Shown: positions 1-8,317, counted from the first letter of the stretch. The stretch is DNA of 45,457 nucleotides from an uncultured Verrucomicrobiales bacterium (GCA_913060685.1 CAJXVQ010000003.1:1-45457), one strand, 5' to 3'. Numbers and translations are program-made. The notes: generated by a model from the letters alone, not told the origin.

Positions 1-26
1 CAGCGTCAGATGTGTATAAGAGACAG
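1..26. other. Nextera transposon adapter (artefact)
   Basis: The first 26 bases match the end of the Illumina Nextera read-1 adapter, finishing with the transposase mosaic end AGATGTGTATAAGAGACAG. This is library sequence, not genome. Read through, it adds the well-known artefact peptide MYKRQ to the front of the first gene. Confidence 0.97.
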
Positions 27-251
27 GGATACGCCGCCGGCTACTACTCATACAAGTGGGCCGAGGTTCTCGATGCCGATGCCTTCACCCGCTTCCGTGA
101 AGAAGGTGTCCTCAATTCGGAAACAGGAATGAGCTTCCGCCACGAAATACTCGCCAAGGGAAACTCGCGGCCGGTTGATGAATCCTACCGTCAATTCATG
201 GGGCGCGATCCCGAACAGGCCGCACTCCTTGAGAGATCGGGACTTTCCTAG
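27..251 (+). CDS. M3-family metallopeptidase (oligopeptidase A / Dcp type), C-terminal fragment
   Basis: Only the last 74 residues are present. They begin with [20 protein letters not shown] and include a segment [13 protein letters not shown] and a final ALLERSGL. This is the conserved C-terminus of M3 zinc oligopeptidases (PrlC/OpdA, Dcp), which cleave short peptides in the cytoplasm. The HExxH zinc site lies upstream and is missing because the contig begins here. The apparent ATG at position 12 lies inside the adapter and is not a real start. The stop at 249-251 is genuine. The next gene is convergent, 89 bp away, with no clear terminator between them. The family call is firm; which M3 subfamily is less so. 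Confidence 0.88.
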   Translation, partial: GYAAGYYSYKWAEVLDADAFTRFREEGVLNSETGMSFRHEILAKGNSRPVDESYRQFMGRDPEQAALLERSGLS

Positions 252-340
252 GGAGCGCGGATGACGGTCTGCGGGCAAGTTCAAGTGTGTTCCGACATGC
301 CTGCCTTGGTTCCTATTTCCGGACATGGAAAAGATACCCG

Positions 341-946
341 CTATCGTGTGTGACCCAGCAAAAGGTTCACATTGTGGCGGAGCGCCGTGGAGAGATCGGC
401 TGTTTGGTAACTTTTGCCAAAGACCCGACTGAAAACGTCCTTCTTTCCGTCCTGATCGTGTTTGGAGAGTTTGGCGAACTCGGTGTCGAGTGCCGTGAAG
501 AGTTCCATGACCATCTTGGTCGTAGGAGAATGCCACGGCTCAAGGTCGGGCGCGGGAGCCTCACCTTCCGCCGGTGGAGCATCGAGCGCGGGAAGAGACA
601 CCAAGCCGGTGTTGAGACGCATGGCTCCGGCCATGACCTTGATCTGAGCAGAAAGCAAGGAGCCGCTCGCGCTGTAGTTCAGCTCGATATATGAGGTCAT
701 CTTCTTACCAAAGCGGGCCTTATGTTCGACGCGGGTCGAGACGAAAATTCCACCTCCGGGATTCGGAGTGACCGTGGGCTTGTGGGTTAGATAGGTATGA
801 TTATCGATGCTGTAGGTAGCCGTGCGATTCTTACGCCATCCATTGAGGGCCGCCCCCAGGGAGTCGGTATCGACGGTCACTGCGTTTCCCGGAAGGAGCA
901 GTGAAAATCCGGCAAAAGCCGAAAGGAGAAACATTTTGGTGGTCAT
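341..946 (-). CDS. hypothetical secreted protein, last gene of the TonB/porin cluster
   Basis: This is a 201-residue protein of no family I recognise. The N-terminus has a basic start and a hydrophobic stretch (about residues 5-20, MFLLSAFAGFSLLLPG) followed by a plausible signal-peptidase site near GNA-VTV. The body is rich in Thr/Ser with alternating polar and hydrophobic stretches, followed by an Ala/Pro/Glu linker around residues 120-135 and a helical tail. It starts 14 bp after the porin gene ends, on the same strand, so it is probably co-transcribed and may act in the periplasm or outer membrane. A second ATG four codons in (at 934) is an alternative start. Confidence 0.7.
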   Translation of the reverse strand: MTTKMFLLSAFAGFSLLLPGNAVTVDTDSLGAALNGWRKNRTATYSIDNHTYLTHKPTVTPNPGGGIFVSTRVEHKARFGKKMTSYIELNYSASGSLLSAQIKVMAGAMRLNTGLVSLPALDAPPAEGEAPAPDLEPWHSPTTKMVMELFTALDTEFAKLSKHDQDGKKDVFSRVFGKSYQTADLSTALRHNVNLLLGHTR

Positions 947-960
947 GGTATTGGTAAATT

Positions 961-2199
961 TTAAAAGGCGTATCTGGCGAAGGTGTTCCAGCCCCAGGAT
1001 CCGAAGGAATCGTCATCCTCACCTACTCCGGAGAGCGAGCGGTATTCCACCCCGGTGCCGATGATGAAGTTGTCATCATCAAAGTGAATATTCAGGCCTC
1101 CGTAGATCGAACTGAGTTGCGAGGCCAGGGTGGTGGCTGGAAAATTGGTAGGGAAAAGAGCATCCGAGCCGGTATCAGGAATTCCCCAGTAGGAAGAGAT
1201 CCCGCCGGGATCACGCGACCAGCCATACTGATATCGGCTCACAAAACTCACGGCGTCCTGCAGGAGCCAATAACGAGCTGCCGCGGTCACTCCGAATGCG
1301 GTGTTTGCCGAACCACGAGCAGCGAGGAATTCGGTGTAAAAATCAAAGCGTCCGGAGCTATACTCCGTCCCTGCAGAGAGAAGGTGCCGATATCCCTGGG
1401 CGATGCTCTCACTATCGGAGCCATCCCTATTGTAGATGTAGTCAAGGTGCCATCGCTGGTAACTGGCCTCGGGAGCACCTTCAACACCTCCCCGGTTTTT
1501 CGCAGTGGCCACGCTGGCCAGAATGTAACCATCACCTTCGAGCGAGGGCATACTGCGATCACTATCCCGGCCAAACCAACCGAGTTTCCAGTCGAGGGAT
1601 TCTTGGCGGCCTTCAATCATCGCCCCAAGACTACTGGCCGGAGCGAACTGGGCAGCAAGAGGCGAGAGTGTCGGGAACCAACGGACCGCGGGGTCACGAC
1701 TATATTCGGTGGAGAACGGCGGAGGAAATTTACCTGCGGAGAGACGCATTTGATCACCGAGGGCAATACTGGCGCGCAAAGTCTCCCATCCTTCGTATTT
1801 TCCGGAACTCGAAAGAAGGGCATCGGCGAGAAATTCGATTCCGTAGTAAGTCTGAACCGCCACGCCAAGACGTGCCCGACTGAGTTTCGCACCCCTCGCT
1901 TCTGATCCGTCGTAAGCTTGATATTCGAAGAATCCGCGTGGTGCGACCGTGGTGCGGGCTCCCACTTCAAAGGGAAATTTGGGAATCAATTCATTTCGCC
2001 AGCGGGTTGGGAACTTGATATTCGGCTCCTCCAACACTTCCTTTTTGTCCTCAAGGGCCTTTCGGGAAGCCGGAAGGCGGGCGGCTTGTTCAAAGACATT
2101 TTGAGCCGAGTCAGACTCCTGTTCCAGAAGTTCAAGGGCTTTGTTGCCAAATCCCGGCATGACGAGAACGAGTGAAAAAATAATGGGATATCGCTTCAT
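961..2199 (-). CDS. OprO/OprP-like outer-membrane porin
   Basis: This 412-residue protein has a signal peptide (MKRYPIIFSLVLVMPGFG), a short helical Glu/Ala-rich stretch (about 20-60) and then alternating beta strands to the end. It finishes with an aromatic C-terminus (NTFARYAF), the usual signal for outer-membrane barrel assembly. The strand pattern, with segments such as FEYQAYDG, RLSAGKFPPPFS, DWKLGWFGRD and FIIGTGVEYR, resembles the phosphate-selective porin O/P family. Those are trimeric anion channels; the ligand here cannot be read from sequence. The start overlaps the stop of the TPR gene by 4 bp, so translation is probably coupled. Being behind the ExbB/ExbD/TonB genes fits a shared uptake role. 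Confidence 0.78.
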   Translation of the reverse strand: MKRYPIIFSLVLVMPGFGNKALELLEQESDSAQNVFEQAARLPASRKALEDKKEVLEEPNIKFPTRWRNELIPKFPFEVGARTTVAPRGFFEYQAYDGSEARGAKLSRARLGVAVQTYYGIEFLADALLSSSGKYEGWETLRASIALGDQMRLSAGKFPPPFSTEYSRDPAVRWFPTLSPLAAQFAPASSLGAMIEGRQESLDWKLGWFGRDSDRSMPSLEGDGYILASVATAKNRGGVEGAPEASYQRWHLDYIYNRDGSDSESIAQGYRHLLSAGTEYSSGRFDFYTEFLAARGSANTAFGVTAAARYWLLQDAVSFVSRYQYGWSRDPGGISSYWGIPDTGSDALFPTNFPATTLASQLSSIYGGLNIHFDDDNFIIGTGVEYRSLSGVGEDDDSFGSWGWNTFARYAF

Positions 2200-3788
2200 T
2201 CTCCTTCTTCTTTCCTGGGTTCAGTTTGGCCTCCCTCATCCCCTTTTGCTTTGGCTGCCTTCTTGGCCTCCTCATCAACTTTCTTGGCCTCCTCGTCTTT
2301 ATCCATCGCGTCACGGCGTTCGCGGCGTTCCTGATCGAGGCGCTCATCTCGTTCTTTTTGACGTTCGGCAGCGCGCTGCACCCGACGGAGGTATTGTTCG
2401 ATGGTCTGCTTGCTTCCAGTCTTAAGACGTACCGCTTCTTCAAGATAAGGGAGAGCTTTTAAATACTCCTGCCCTTTCACTAGAACCTGACCAAGACTCC
2501 GATTGGCATCGTAGCCCACTTTGGCGTCAGTGCTCCGTGCGGCCTGTCGAAACTGGGCCTGGGCCTTGATTTTGAAATCTGTCATCTTCGACTCGGTGTC
2601 CGCATTGGCAGAGAGGGACAGATAGATCGCGCCGAGCTTCACCTGGGCCGCTCCATTGGCCGGGCTAACTTCGAGAGCTTTCTTCAAAAGATCACCGGCC
2701 ATTTCGAGATTCTCATCGGCCAGGGCGATATCGCTCTCCACGAGGAAGGCGTCCACTTTTTGATCCTTGCTAAGAGTCTCGCCGACCTTCTCACGCATCG
2801 TTGCCATCAACTTGGCCGCTTCCTTGGTTGCTTCAAGCTGGAGGAGATATTTGGCAGACTTGAGCGAACGCTCGACCTTGATCTCCTTGCTCATTCGCAG
2901 GGCGGTGAGGTAGGCCCCAAGAGCCAAAAGCGGTTCCTCTTGGTTCGCATAAATATCGCCGAGAGTATTGAGAGACGCCTCATCAGCGAGACCCTTGAGG
3001 CGGAGAACTTCGTAGTTCTCCGCAGCACGCATGACGTCACCGGTCTGGAGATAGCAGTTGGCCTGCTGCATCCACATGACGGGATCATTCGGTGACTGAT
3101 CGATGAGCGATTGCATCATGCTGGCTGCCTGCAGCCAGTCCTCTTTCAACAAGAGGGCTTGCACGAGGCCGATTTTCCAATCCTTTTCATCTGGATTCAA
3201 AAGATAAGCCTGGCGGAATGCTGATTCGGCCGCGAGAGCCTGTTCTCCGGCGAGCATGGCATGCCCGAGAAGGCCAAAGCTGAGATGATCGGCATCACCG
3301 AGATCGATTGCTTTGATGAGGTGGGACTTCGCTTCCTTCATGCGCTCGGAGCGGGCGTAGAGAAGGGCGAGGTTCTTATGAGCACGACGATATTCAGGGA
3401 AGCGCTTGATCGCTATTTTGTAGGAGCTTTCAGCTTCGGCAAGTCGACCATTTTGATAGTAAAGATTACCCAGCGTGAAAATGAGAGCGGCGGAGACATC
3501 CCTGGCCTCACTCTCCGGATCGACAGGATTCCTACGCTCCTTAATGAAGGCAAGGAGGCGGTTTTCGGCCGCCTTGAAGCGCCCCGCTCCGAGGATCTCC
3601 GAAAGTTCGGCAATGATCCCGGCTTCTTCCTGATCAACCTTGGGTTCCACGGCGGGGAGAAAGCCATAGCTCCCGACAAATCTCTTCCGAAACTCCGGGG
3701 TTTGAAACCAACCGGGTGAGACCTTGATCGTCTCGGCAAAAAGAGCGGGGATCGTCAAAGAAAAAAGGCAAAGAGTGCGGAAGGTCAT
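2196..3788 (-). CDS. secreted tetratricopeptide-repeat protein
   Basis: This 530-residue protein has a signal peptide (MTFRTLCLFSLTIPALFA) followed by many TPR helices. Clear units include ALIFTLGNLYYQNGRLAEAE (about 105-125), RRAHKNLALLYARSERMKEA and VMWMQQANCYLQTGDVMRAA. The last 65 residues are an extremely charged Glu/Lys/Arg coiled coil. TPR arrays are protein-binding scaffolds, and a periplasmic TPR protein is a common final member of DUF3450-TolQ-ExbB-ExbD-TonB operons. It probably helps couple the inner-membrane motor to outer-membrane partners (inference). It starts 59 bp after tonB and overlaps the porin start by 4 bp. A GTGAC-N6-GTCAC dyad sits 48 bp upstream of the start, so it may have its own regulated promoter. 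Confidence 0.86.
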   Translation of the reverse strand: MTFRTLCLFSLTIPALFAETIKVSPGWFQTPEFRKRFVGSYGFLPAVEPKVDQEEAGIIAELSEILGAGRFKAAENRLLAFIKERRNPVDPESEARDVSAALIFTLGNLYYQNGRLAEAESSYKIAIKRFPEYRRAHKNLALLYARSERMKEAKSHLIKAIDLGDADHLSFGLLGHAMLAGEQALAAESAFRQAYLLNPDEKDWKIGLVQALLLKEDWLQAASMMQSLIDQSPNDPVMWMQQANCYLQTGDVMRAAENYEVLRLKGLADEASLNTLGDIYANQEEPLLALGAYLTALRMSKEIKVERSLKSAKYLLQLEATKEAAKLMATMREKVGETLSKDQKVDAFLVESDIALADENLEMAGDLLKKALEVSPANGAAQVKLGAIYLSLSANADTESKMTDFKIKAQAQFRQAARSTDAKVGYDANRSLGQVLVKGQEYLKALPYLEEAVRLKTGSKQTIEQYLRRVQRAAERQKERDERLDQERRERRDAMDKDEEAKKVDEEAKKAAKAKGDEGGQTEPRKEEGE

Positions 3789-3835
3789 TTAGAAAGAGAG
3801 TGCGAAATGGAATGGGCGTTTTGAGGGGAAATTTT

Positions 3836-3851
3836 GTGACAAAGGCGTCAC
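3836..3851 (-). promoter_or_regulatory. candidate operator GTGAC-N6-GTCAC
   Basis: A perfect 5-bp inverted repeat with a 6-bp spacer lies 47 bases before the TPR gene start and overlaps the tonB stop codon. An identical dyad is found before the DUF3450 gene (8222-8237). One-mismatch versions lie before the duplicated secreted protein and the receptor. A role as a transcription-factor site is inferred. Confidence 0.45.
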
Positions 3852-4513
3852 CGCACCCGAAAGTCGAAAGGAATCTTAATGCGAGCCTTCGCCTTGCGAC
3901 CGTTACGAATAGCAGGTTTGAATTTGTAGCGTTTGAAGGCATTCATGGCCGCTTGATCGAGCGCCATGATTCCAGAACTTTTGGCAATCGAGGTCTCGAC
4001 CACAACTCCGCGATCATCAACCATACCCGCTACGACTACTCTGACCGCCCCGCGTTTGGAAAGGATTTTACGGGCAGCGTCCGGAACTGATGGAGTCACT
4101 TTTGAACTCACGACGGGCTCGGAGTCGACCCCGCCGGTGTCGACCCTCCCGCCACTGGCGAGCGCAACCGAGGGAGTCACGTTCAGAAGGACTCTGCCAC
4201 CCGTATTAGCGCTCAGGGAAGGCAACTCCATCGGCTCAATGGCGATGTCATCGTTCGATTCAGCGAGTTCAGGCTCGGGCTCGGGTTCCTCCTTGGGTTG
4301 CTCAACCTCGGGCTCAACATAGTCTTCCGGCTGCTCCCTGGCAATGGGCGGGGCCAGATCCTGCTGTGACTGGGGGAGGCTCTGCTCCAGCTTCTGCATG
4401 AGCGGGATGAAGTAGAAAACCATAAACGTCAGCATGGCTCCCCCGCCGAAAATGATGGAAGTGCTGAGGAAGCGATTGCGACGAGGAGGACGGTAGACGT
4501 GTCGTTGATTCAT
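3848..4513 (-). CDS. tonB: TonB energy transducer
   Basis: This 221-residue TonB-type protein delivers proton-motive-force energy from the ExbB/ExbD motor to outer-membrane receptors. It has a basic cytoplasmic N-terminus (to about residue 15), one membrane segment (about 16-38, including FGGGAMLTFMVFYF), and a periplasmic Pro/Glu-rich spacer (about 50-85, EPEVEQPKEEPEPEPE). It ends in a TonB C-terminal domain (about 150-221) with the typical GxVxxxxIxKSSG...LDxAAMxAFKRYKFKPA pattern. The start overlaps the end of the upstream exbD by 4 bp. A receptor is encoded upstream in the same cluster, so that is its likely partner. Confidence 0.93.
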   Translation of the reverse strand: MNQRHVYRPPRRNRFLSTSIIFGGGAMLTFMVFYFIPLMQKLEQSLPQSQQDLAPPIAREQPEDYVEPEVEQPKEEPEPEPELAESNDDIAIEPMELPSLSANTGGRVLLNVTPSVALASGGRVDTGGVDSEPVVSSKVTPSVPDAARKILSKRGAVRVVVAGMVDDRGVVVETSIAKSSGIMALDQAAMNAFKRYKFKPAIRNGRKAKARIKIPFDFRVR

Positions 4514-4923
4514 GCGTCTGTGAGGGTGATTTTCCCAGGTTTGGCACCACCTTCGAGGCAGGCGTTCTGCACCTCAATCGTGACCCCATTCCGGGAACGG
4601 GGGTGACTTTGAATAATGATGGGACTGCGCTCCTCGCGCAGGAGTTGGCCCTGCACGATACCCGGCACGGCATCGAGAGAAATGACGCGACCATCGTGCA
4701 CGATCCGGCTGTCCTTACGGATCACGAGCACGAGCGTTTGGTTATCGTTTGCCTGGGCGGCACTGGAGTCCTCCGGGCGGTTCACGACGAGACCGTCTTC
4801 CTCCACGAAGGTTGCGGTTACGATGAAGAAGATGAGGAGGATGAAGACGCAGTCGATCATCGGAGAGAGATCCGGTTCCGGATCGCTGTCATCGATTTCA
4901 AAACGGTTGTTTCCCAGTGGCAT
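4510..4923 (-). CDS. exbD: ExbD/TolR-family protein, second copy
   Basis: This is a 137-residue inner-membrane protein with one N-terminal membrane helix (about 21-37) preceded by DLSPMID. Asp24 in SPMIDCVFILL is the proton-channel residue of the ExbD/TolR family. The rest (about 45-137) is the periplasmic domain. It lies one base after the other exbD and overlaps tonB by 4 bp. The two ExbDs share the membrane segment almost exactly but differ in the periplasmic part, so this looks like an old duplication with the two proteins possibly forming a heteromer (inference). Confidence 0.93.
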   Translation of the reverse strand: MPLGNNRFEIDDSDPEPDLSPMIDCVFILLIFFIVTATFVEEDGLVVNRPEDSSAAQANDNQTLVLVIRKDSRIVHDGRVISLDAVPGIVQGQLLREERSPIIIQSHPRSRNGVTIEVQNACLEGGAKPGKITLTDA

Positions 4924-4924
4924 C

Positions 4925-5341
4925 CTATCGGGTGGCTTCGGTGACTTTGTTGCGCATCACCCCGGCTTCGAGGCACTGCTTTTCGACGTCGGAAACGACG
5001 CCCCGGAAGGCATTGGTATCAGCCTGAATGATGACGGGCATTTCTTCGTCCTCGAGTAACATTGGACGGACGACATTCTGGACCCCGCCGACGCCAATCT
5101 CCTGACCTCCGTAGAAGACCTTGTTCTCAGCAGTGACGGCGAGGAGGATGGAGTTCTTCTCCAGCTTGACTCCCCTACTGGCGATGGGCCGGTCGACCTC
5201 GGCTCCGGGAGGTTTTTGGAAAACGGTGGTGACGATGAAGAAGATGAGCAGGATAAAGACGCAATCGATCATCGGAGAGAGATCGGGCTTTGGCTCGTCA
5301 TCCTGGGTGAAGGAGCCTCCACTTCGGCGAATCAGACTCAT
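4925..5341 (-). CDS. exbD: ExbD/TolR-family protein, first copy
   Basis: This 138-residue protein has the ExbD layout: a short cytoplasmic N-terminus, a membrane helix starting at LSPMIDCVFILLIFF with the conserved Asp26, and a periplasmic domain ending around residue 138. With ExbB it forms the proton-driven motor that energises TonB. It overlaps exbB by 4 bp at its start and ends one base before the second exbD. The periplasmic domain (PPGAEVDRPIASRG, then MPVIIQADTNAFRG) clearly differs from that of its neighbour, which argues against recent gene conversion outside the membrane helix. Confidence 0.93.
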   Translation of the reverse strand: MSLIRRSGGSFTQDDEPKPDLSPMIDCVFILLIFFIVTTVFQKPPGAEVDRPIASRGVKLEKNSILLAVTAENKVFYGGQEIGVGGVQNVVRPMLLEDEEMPVIIQADTNAFRGVVSDVEKQCLEAGVMRNKVTEATR

Positions 5342-5943
5342 ATGTTACGGAATTTGGTGGTGACGATGGTGCTTTGGAGCTGGGCCAAAGTGGAGTCGAT
5401 TTTATTACGCCGCTCGCGCACCATGAGGGACATGAACATACCGGGAAGAGCGATGACCAATCCGGTGAGAGTGGTAAAAAGGGCTTCCTTCATTCCGGAA
5501 GCAATCAGCCCCATGCTCTGCTTGCCCCCACCGGCCGCGAGACCATCAAACATGTCTAGCATGCCTCCGACGGTGCCGAGAAGCCCGGTCATAGGTGCGG
5601 CCGCGACGAGGGTGGTGATGATGATGAGGCGGCGATCAATCGAGGCGATCAAGACTTCGCGCATCTCGTCAAAACGACGCTGAACGCGCTTGATTGAGAG
5701 CTTTTTTCCGTGGAGAGCGTAGCGGATGATTTCGCCGACCCGGCCCTCTGCGGCCTCGGGGTCATTGATCCACTCTGCCCAATCGCTTTTTTGGCGGTTG
5801 TTGAGATTCCCGCGCAGAACAAAATAGAGGGAAGCCGAAGCGGTCGTGTAAAGAAGGAAAGCCACGATGGCGAGAGCCGCCATCACGGTGCCGCCATCCG
5901 TGAAGATATCGACGACTTCCTGGAGATTTCCGATGACGGGCAT
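5338..5943 (-). CDS. exbB: ExbB/TolQ/MotA-family proton channel, short form
   Basis: This 201-residue inner-membrane protein has three hydrophobic segments: about 17-37 (VMAALAIVAFLLYTTASASLY), about 107-130 (IITTLVAAAPMTGLLGTVGG) and about 150-175 (ALFTTLTGLVIALPGMFMSL). The GLLGTVGGM and TTLTGLVIALP stretches are the signature of the MotA/TolQ/ExbB channel family. It is the stator partner of the two ExbDs. Its ATG overlaps the stop of the preceding long TolQ-like gene by one base (TAATG), implying coupled translation. The length is usual for ExbB2-type proteins in TtpC-containing TonB systems. Confidence 0.93.
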   Translation of the reverse strand: MPVIGNLQEVVDIFTDGGTVMAALAIVAFLLYTTASASLYFVLRGNLNNRQKSDWAEWINDPEAAEGRVGEIIRYALHGKKLSIKRVQRRFDEMREVLIASIDRRLIIITTLVAAAPMTGLLGTVGGMLDMFDGLAAGGGKQSMGLIASGMKEALFTTLTGLVIALPGMFMSLMVRERRNKIDSTLAQLQSTIVTTKFRNI

Positions 5944-7373
5944 TAGGCGGGTGAGAGCTCTGTTTCATCAAGATCTTCCGGCTCATCATCAGACGAAACG
6001 GACTGCGGTGAGTCTTCCAACTCGGTAGTGCCATTGAGCATGGAAAGCGCGACGCCTTCGACCTGACCAAACTTGGACTTGGCCAGACTCTTGAGCATTC
6101 CATGTCCAATGATCACGGGAATGGCGACAATCAGACCCATTGCGGTCGTGATGAGGGCCTCACTGATACCAGCGGAGAAGGACTTGGAGTCCCCCGCCCC
6201 GCCGGCCGACATCATGGCGAAGGTTTTCATGATTCCGAGAACGGTCCCCAGCAGCCCCATCATGGGAGCGGCAGCTGCCACAAGAGCGAGGAAAGGCAGG
6301 AAGCGCTCGAGTCGAGGCTGGATCATGCCGAGCTTCTCAAGGAGGGCGTCTTCAAGAATGCGGCGCTTGTCGTAAAAGTAAGTGACGCCGGCTTCGACCA
6401 TCTGGCCCCCCAAGCCCTTATTCTGACTCGCCTTGGCAGACGCGGCCTCGGGATTGTGAGCGAGGAGATCGTCAATGATGAGATTGAGCTTCTTGCGGTT
6501 GGGAATCGGGAAGCGATTGATTTCGATCACCTTCCAGATTGCGATAAAGAGTGCCAGCAAACCAAGACCGAGGATGCCGTATCCCACGACACCGCCACCC
6601 TTGAGATACTGATCGAATGACTTCTTGGTGCGCGCCACTTGAATGGCCTTGCCCATGGAGGCATCGACGGGGACGAGGGCCGAGCCGGTCTTCACGAGGT
6701 CGGCGATGGTCTCGCCACCTTCCTTGACCGGAGCGGTATTGGGGTAGGCCACGCCATCAGGAGAAATCGCGGTGAAGGCAAAAACCTCGCCATCGTTCGA
6801 CGCGAAATATCCGAGAGGTCCGGCGATCGCAAACTTGCCTTCCTTGACCACATTTCCTTCGGTGACCGCACTGCCATCAAATCGCTGACCTCCCGAGACC
6901 TTCGTCAATCGATCAGCGGCCAAATGAAGGAGGCTCAGACGGTTTCGAACTTCCAGCACAAGATCGCTGGTTGAGTCCTCGGCCTTCTTACGTCGCGCAT
7001 CCAACTCTGCGCCAAACCCCTGCTTTTCGGCAGGATGAATGCGGTCCTTGATACTTCCGCCGTAGCTTCGAAGGGTCGAGAGGGTATACTCGAACTCTCC
7101 CTTACGGCGGGCCAGTTCATTGTTAAGCTGACGTTGCTCGCCGGCGACATTGTCCTCGGCCTTGAGGAGGCCGGTTAGAGTCTTGCCCTGCGTAATGACC
7201 GTGTCGTCGATCTTCTCGACTGCGTTGATCAGAACACTCTCTTCTTCGGTAATTTCGGTCTCGAGGGATCGAAGCTGCTCTTGGGCAAGACGGAGATCCA
7301 AATCTCCTTTTTCCTGAGCGGTCTGGGCAAATACGCTACTGGTGAAGGCAAGCGATAATAGAAAATTTTTCAT
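5943..7373 (-). CDS. long MotA/TolQ/ExbB-family protein, TtpC-like
   Basis: This 476-residue protein has a signal peptide (MKNFLLSLAFTSSVFA), a periplasmic coiled-coil region (about 20-170, Glu/Arg-rich) and a beta-rich segment (about 175-250). A C-terminal channel domain follows with membrane helices near 255-280, 355-385 and 405-430. The channel signature is visible in APMMGLLGTVLGIMKTF and ITTAMGLIVAIPVIIGHG. TtpC of Vibrio TonB2/TonB3 systems has the same architecture and operon place, and is thought to bridge the ExbB motor and the periplasm. It begins 10 bp after the DUF3450 gene and overlaps exbB by one base. The last 30 residues are acidic. Confidence 0.9.
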   Translation of the reverse strand: MKNFLLSLAFTSSVFAQTAQEKGDLDLRLAQEQLRSLETEITEEESVLINAVEKIDDTVITQGKTLTGLLKAEDNVAGEQRQLNNELARRKGEFEYTLSTLRSYGGSIKDRIHPAEKQGFGAELDARRKKAEDSTSDLVLEVRNRLSLLHLAADRLTKVSGGQRFDGSAVTEGNVVKEGKFAIAGPLGYFASNDGEVFAFTAISPDGVAYPNTAPVKEGGETIADLVKTGSALVPVDASMGKAIQVARTKKSFDQYLKGGGVVGYGILGLGLLALFIAIWKVIEINRFPIPNRKKLNLIIDDLLAHNPEAASAKASQNKGLGGQMVEAGVTYFYDKRRILEDALLEKLGMIQPRLERFLPFLALVAAAAPMMGLLGTVLGIMKTFAMMSAGGAGDSKSFSAGISEALITTAMGLIVAIPVIIGHGMLKSLAKSKFGQVEGVALSMLNGTTELEDSPQSVSSDDEPEDLDETELSPA

Positions 7374-7383
7374 GTAAATAGGT

Positions 7384-8169
7384 CTACTTGGAGATCTCCA
7401 GTGGAAGGTCTACGAGGCGCACTTCGCCGGCTCCTTTGCCAACATCGATCAGCTCGCGAACTTTGGTGATGGTCTCGGGATCGGAAATTTCAGTTTTAGT
7501 CCAGCCATCAGGACCAGGCTTCATTTGAATCGCGACCTTCCCGGATTGGTCAGCTGCGAATCCCATCGCAAGGCCAAAGTAGATGCCATCAAGCAGAAGC
7601 TTCTGGCCCCCGATCTCAGCGGTACTGCTATCGAAAGGAGTGACCACTTGATTGAATTTCTCAGCCTCGATGAGAATCGTGATCATCGCGGTGAGGCGGG
7701 CGTTCAGGGAGATCTTGTCCTTATCATTGCGAATTACGAAACCCTTGTGGTCTGCGATTGCCTTTTCGACCTTCCCCTCCTTCGTGAGAGTTTCAGGCAG
7801 CAGGGGAATGACCGCCGAGACCTTGGCATCGAGGTCATTCAAACCTTCGCGGAGAGCCTCCCTCGCGTCATCGTAGCTTTTTTTCTCCTCTTTTTTCTCA
7901 AGTGACTGGGTATCGAGCTTCTTTTCGCGGTCAAAAGCCGCGAGAATCTCGGTCTCCAATTGCTTGCTCTCAGATTGAAGCGAATCCTTGGAATCAAGGA
8001 GAATCTGCTTTTGTTCTTTCCAATCTTTCTGCTTTTTTTGGGTCTCCTTCATGACGGAGATCCACTTTTGCACCGTGGCGCGGAGCTTTTTATTGGCTTC
8101 AATGCCCCCTTCCTGGGCGGAGAGGGGCAAGATCGAGAGGATCAGGAATGGAATGAAAGAATATTTCAT
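7384..8169 (-). CDS. DUF3450 family periplasmic protein
   Basis: This 261-residue protein has a signal peptide (MKYSFIPFLILSILPLSA) and a long Lys/Glu/Gln-rich coiled coil (about 25-115). The C-terminal half ends with a GGQKLLLDGIYFGLAMGFAA segment and a final short beta region. Length, coiled coil and the LDGIYFG region match DUF3450 proteins, which usually open operons with TolQ-like, ExbB, ExbD, TonB and TPR genes. Its molecular role is not established. It is the first gene of this run: a strong terminator for the upstream gene ends at 8256 and a GTGAC-N6-GTCAC dyad sits 53 bp before its ATG, so a promoter here is likely. Confidence 0.85.
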   Translation of the reverse strand: MKYSFIPFLILSILPLSAQEGGIEANKKLRATVQKWISVMKETQKKQKDWKEQKQILLDSKDSLQSESKQLETEILAAFDREKKLDTQSLEKKEEKKSYDDAREALREGLNDLDAKVSAVIPLLPETLTKEGKVEKAIADHKGFVIRNDKDKISLNARLTAMITILIEAEKFNQVVTPFDSSTAEIGGQKLLLDGIYFGLAMGFAADQSGKVAIQMKPGPDGWTKTEISDPETITKVRELIDVGKGAGEVRLVDLPLEISK

Positions 8170-8221
8170 GTGGCAGGGAGAGTATCTACCCCCACATTCC
8201 GCCTATGGAGATTTTCGGCTG

Positions 8222-8237
8222 GTGACACGTTTGTCAC
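8222..8237 (-). promoter_or_regulatory. candidate operator GTGAC-N6-GTCAC
   Basis: This perfect dyad (arms effectively 6 bp: GTGACA-CGTT-TGTCAC) is placed between the upstream terminator and the DUF3450 start codon, 52 bases from the ATG. It resembles CRP/FNR-type half-sites (GTGA...TCAC), but with 8 rather than 6 central bases. It is identical in arms and spacing to the site at 3836-3851. Confidence 0.5.
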
Positions 8238-8255
8238 TTTCGAGGCGCTAATTAC

Positions 8256-8293
8256 AAAAAAGAGCCGCTTCACCTTGCGGCGAAACGGCTCTT
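8256..8293 (-). terminator. intrinsic terminator of the duplicated secreted-protein gene
   Basis: On the minus strand a 13-bp stem (GAGCCGUUUCGCC with GGUGAAGCGGCUC) closes a GCAA tetraloop and is followed by six U. Two positions that mismatch on the plus strand become G-U pairs on the minus strand, and the U tract is only on that side, so the direction is clear. It begins 25 bp after the stop at 8318. Confidence 0.92.
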
Positions 8294-8317
8294 CTCTTGG
8301 ATTACCTGGAAAAAGGT

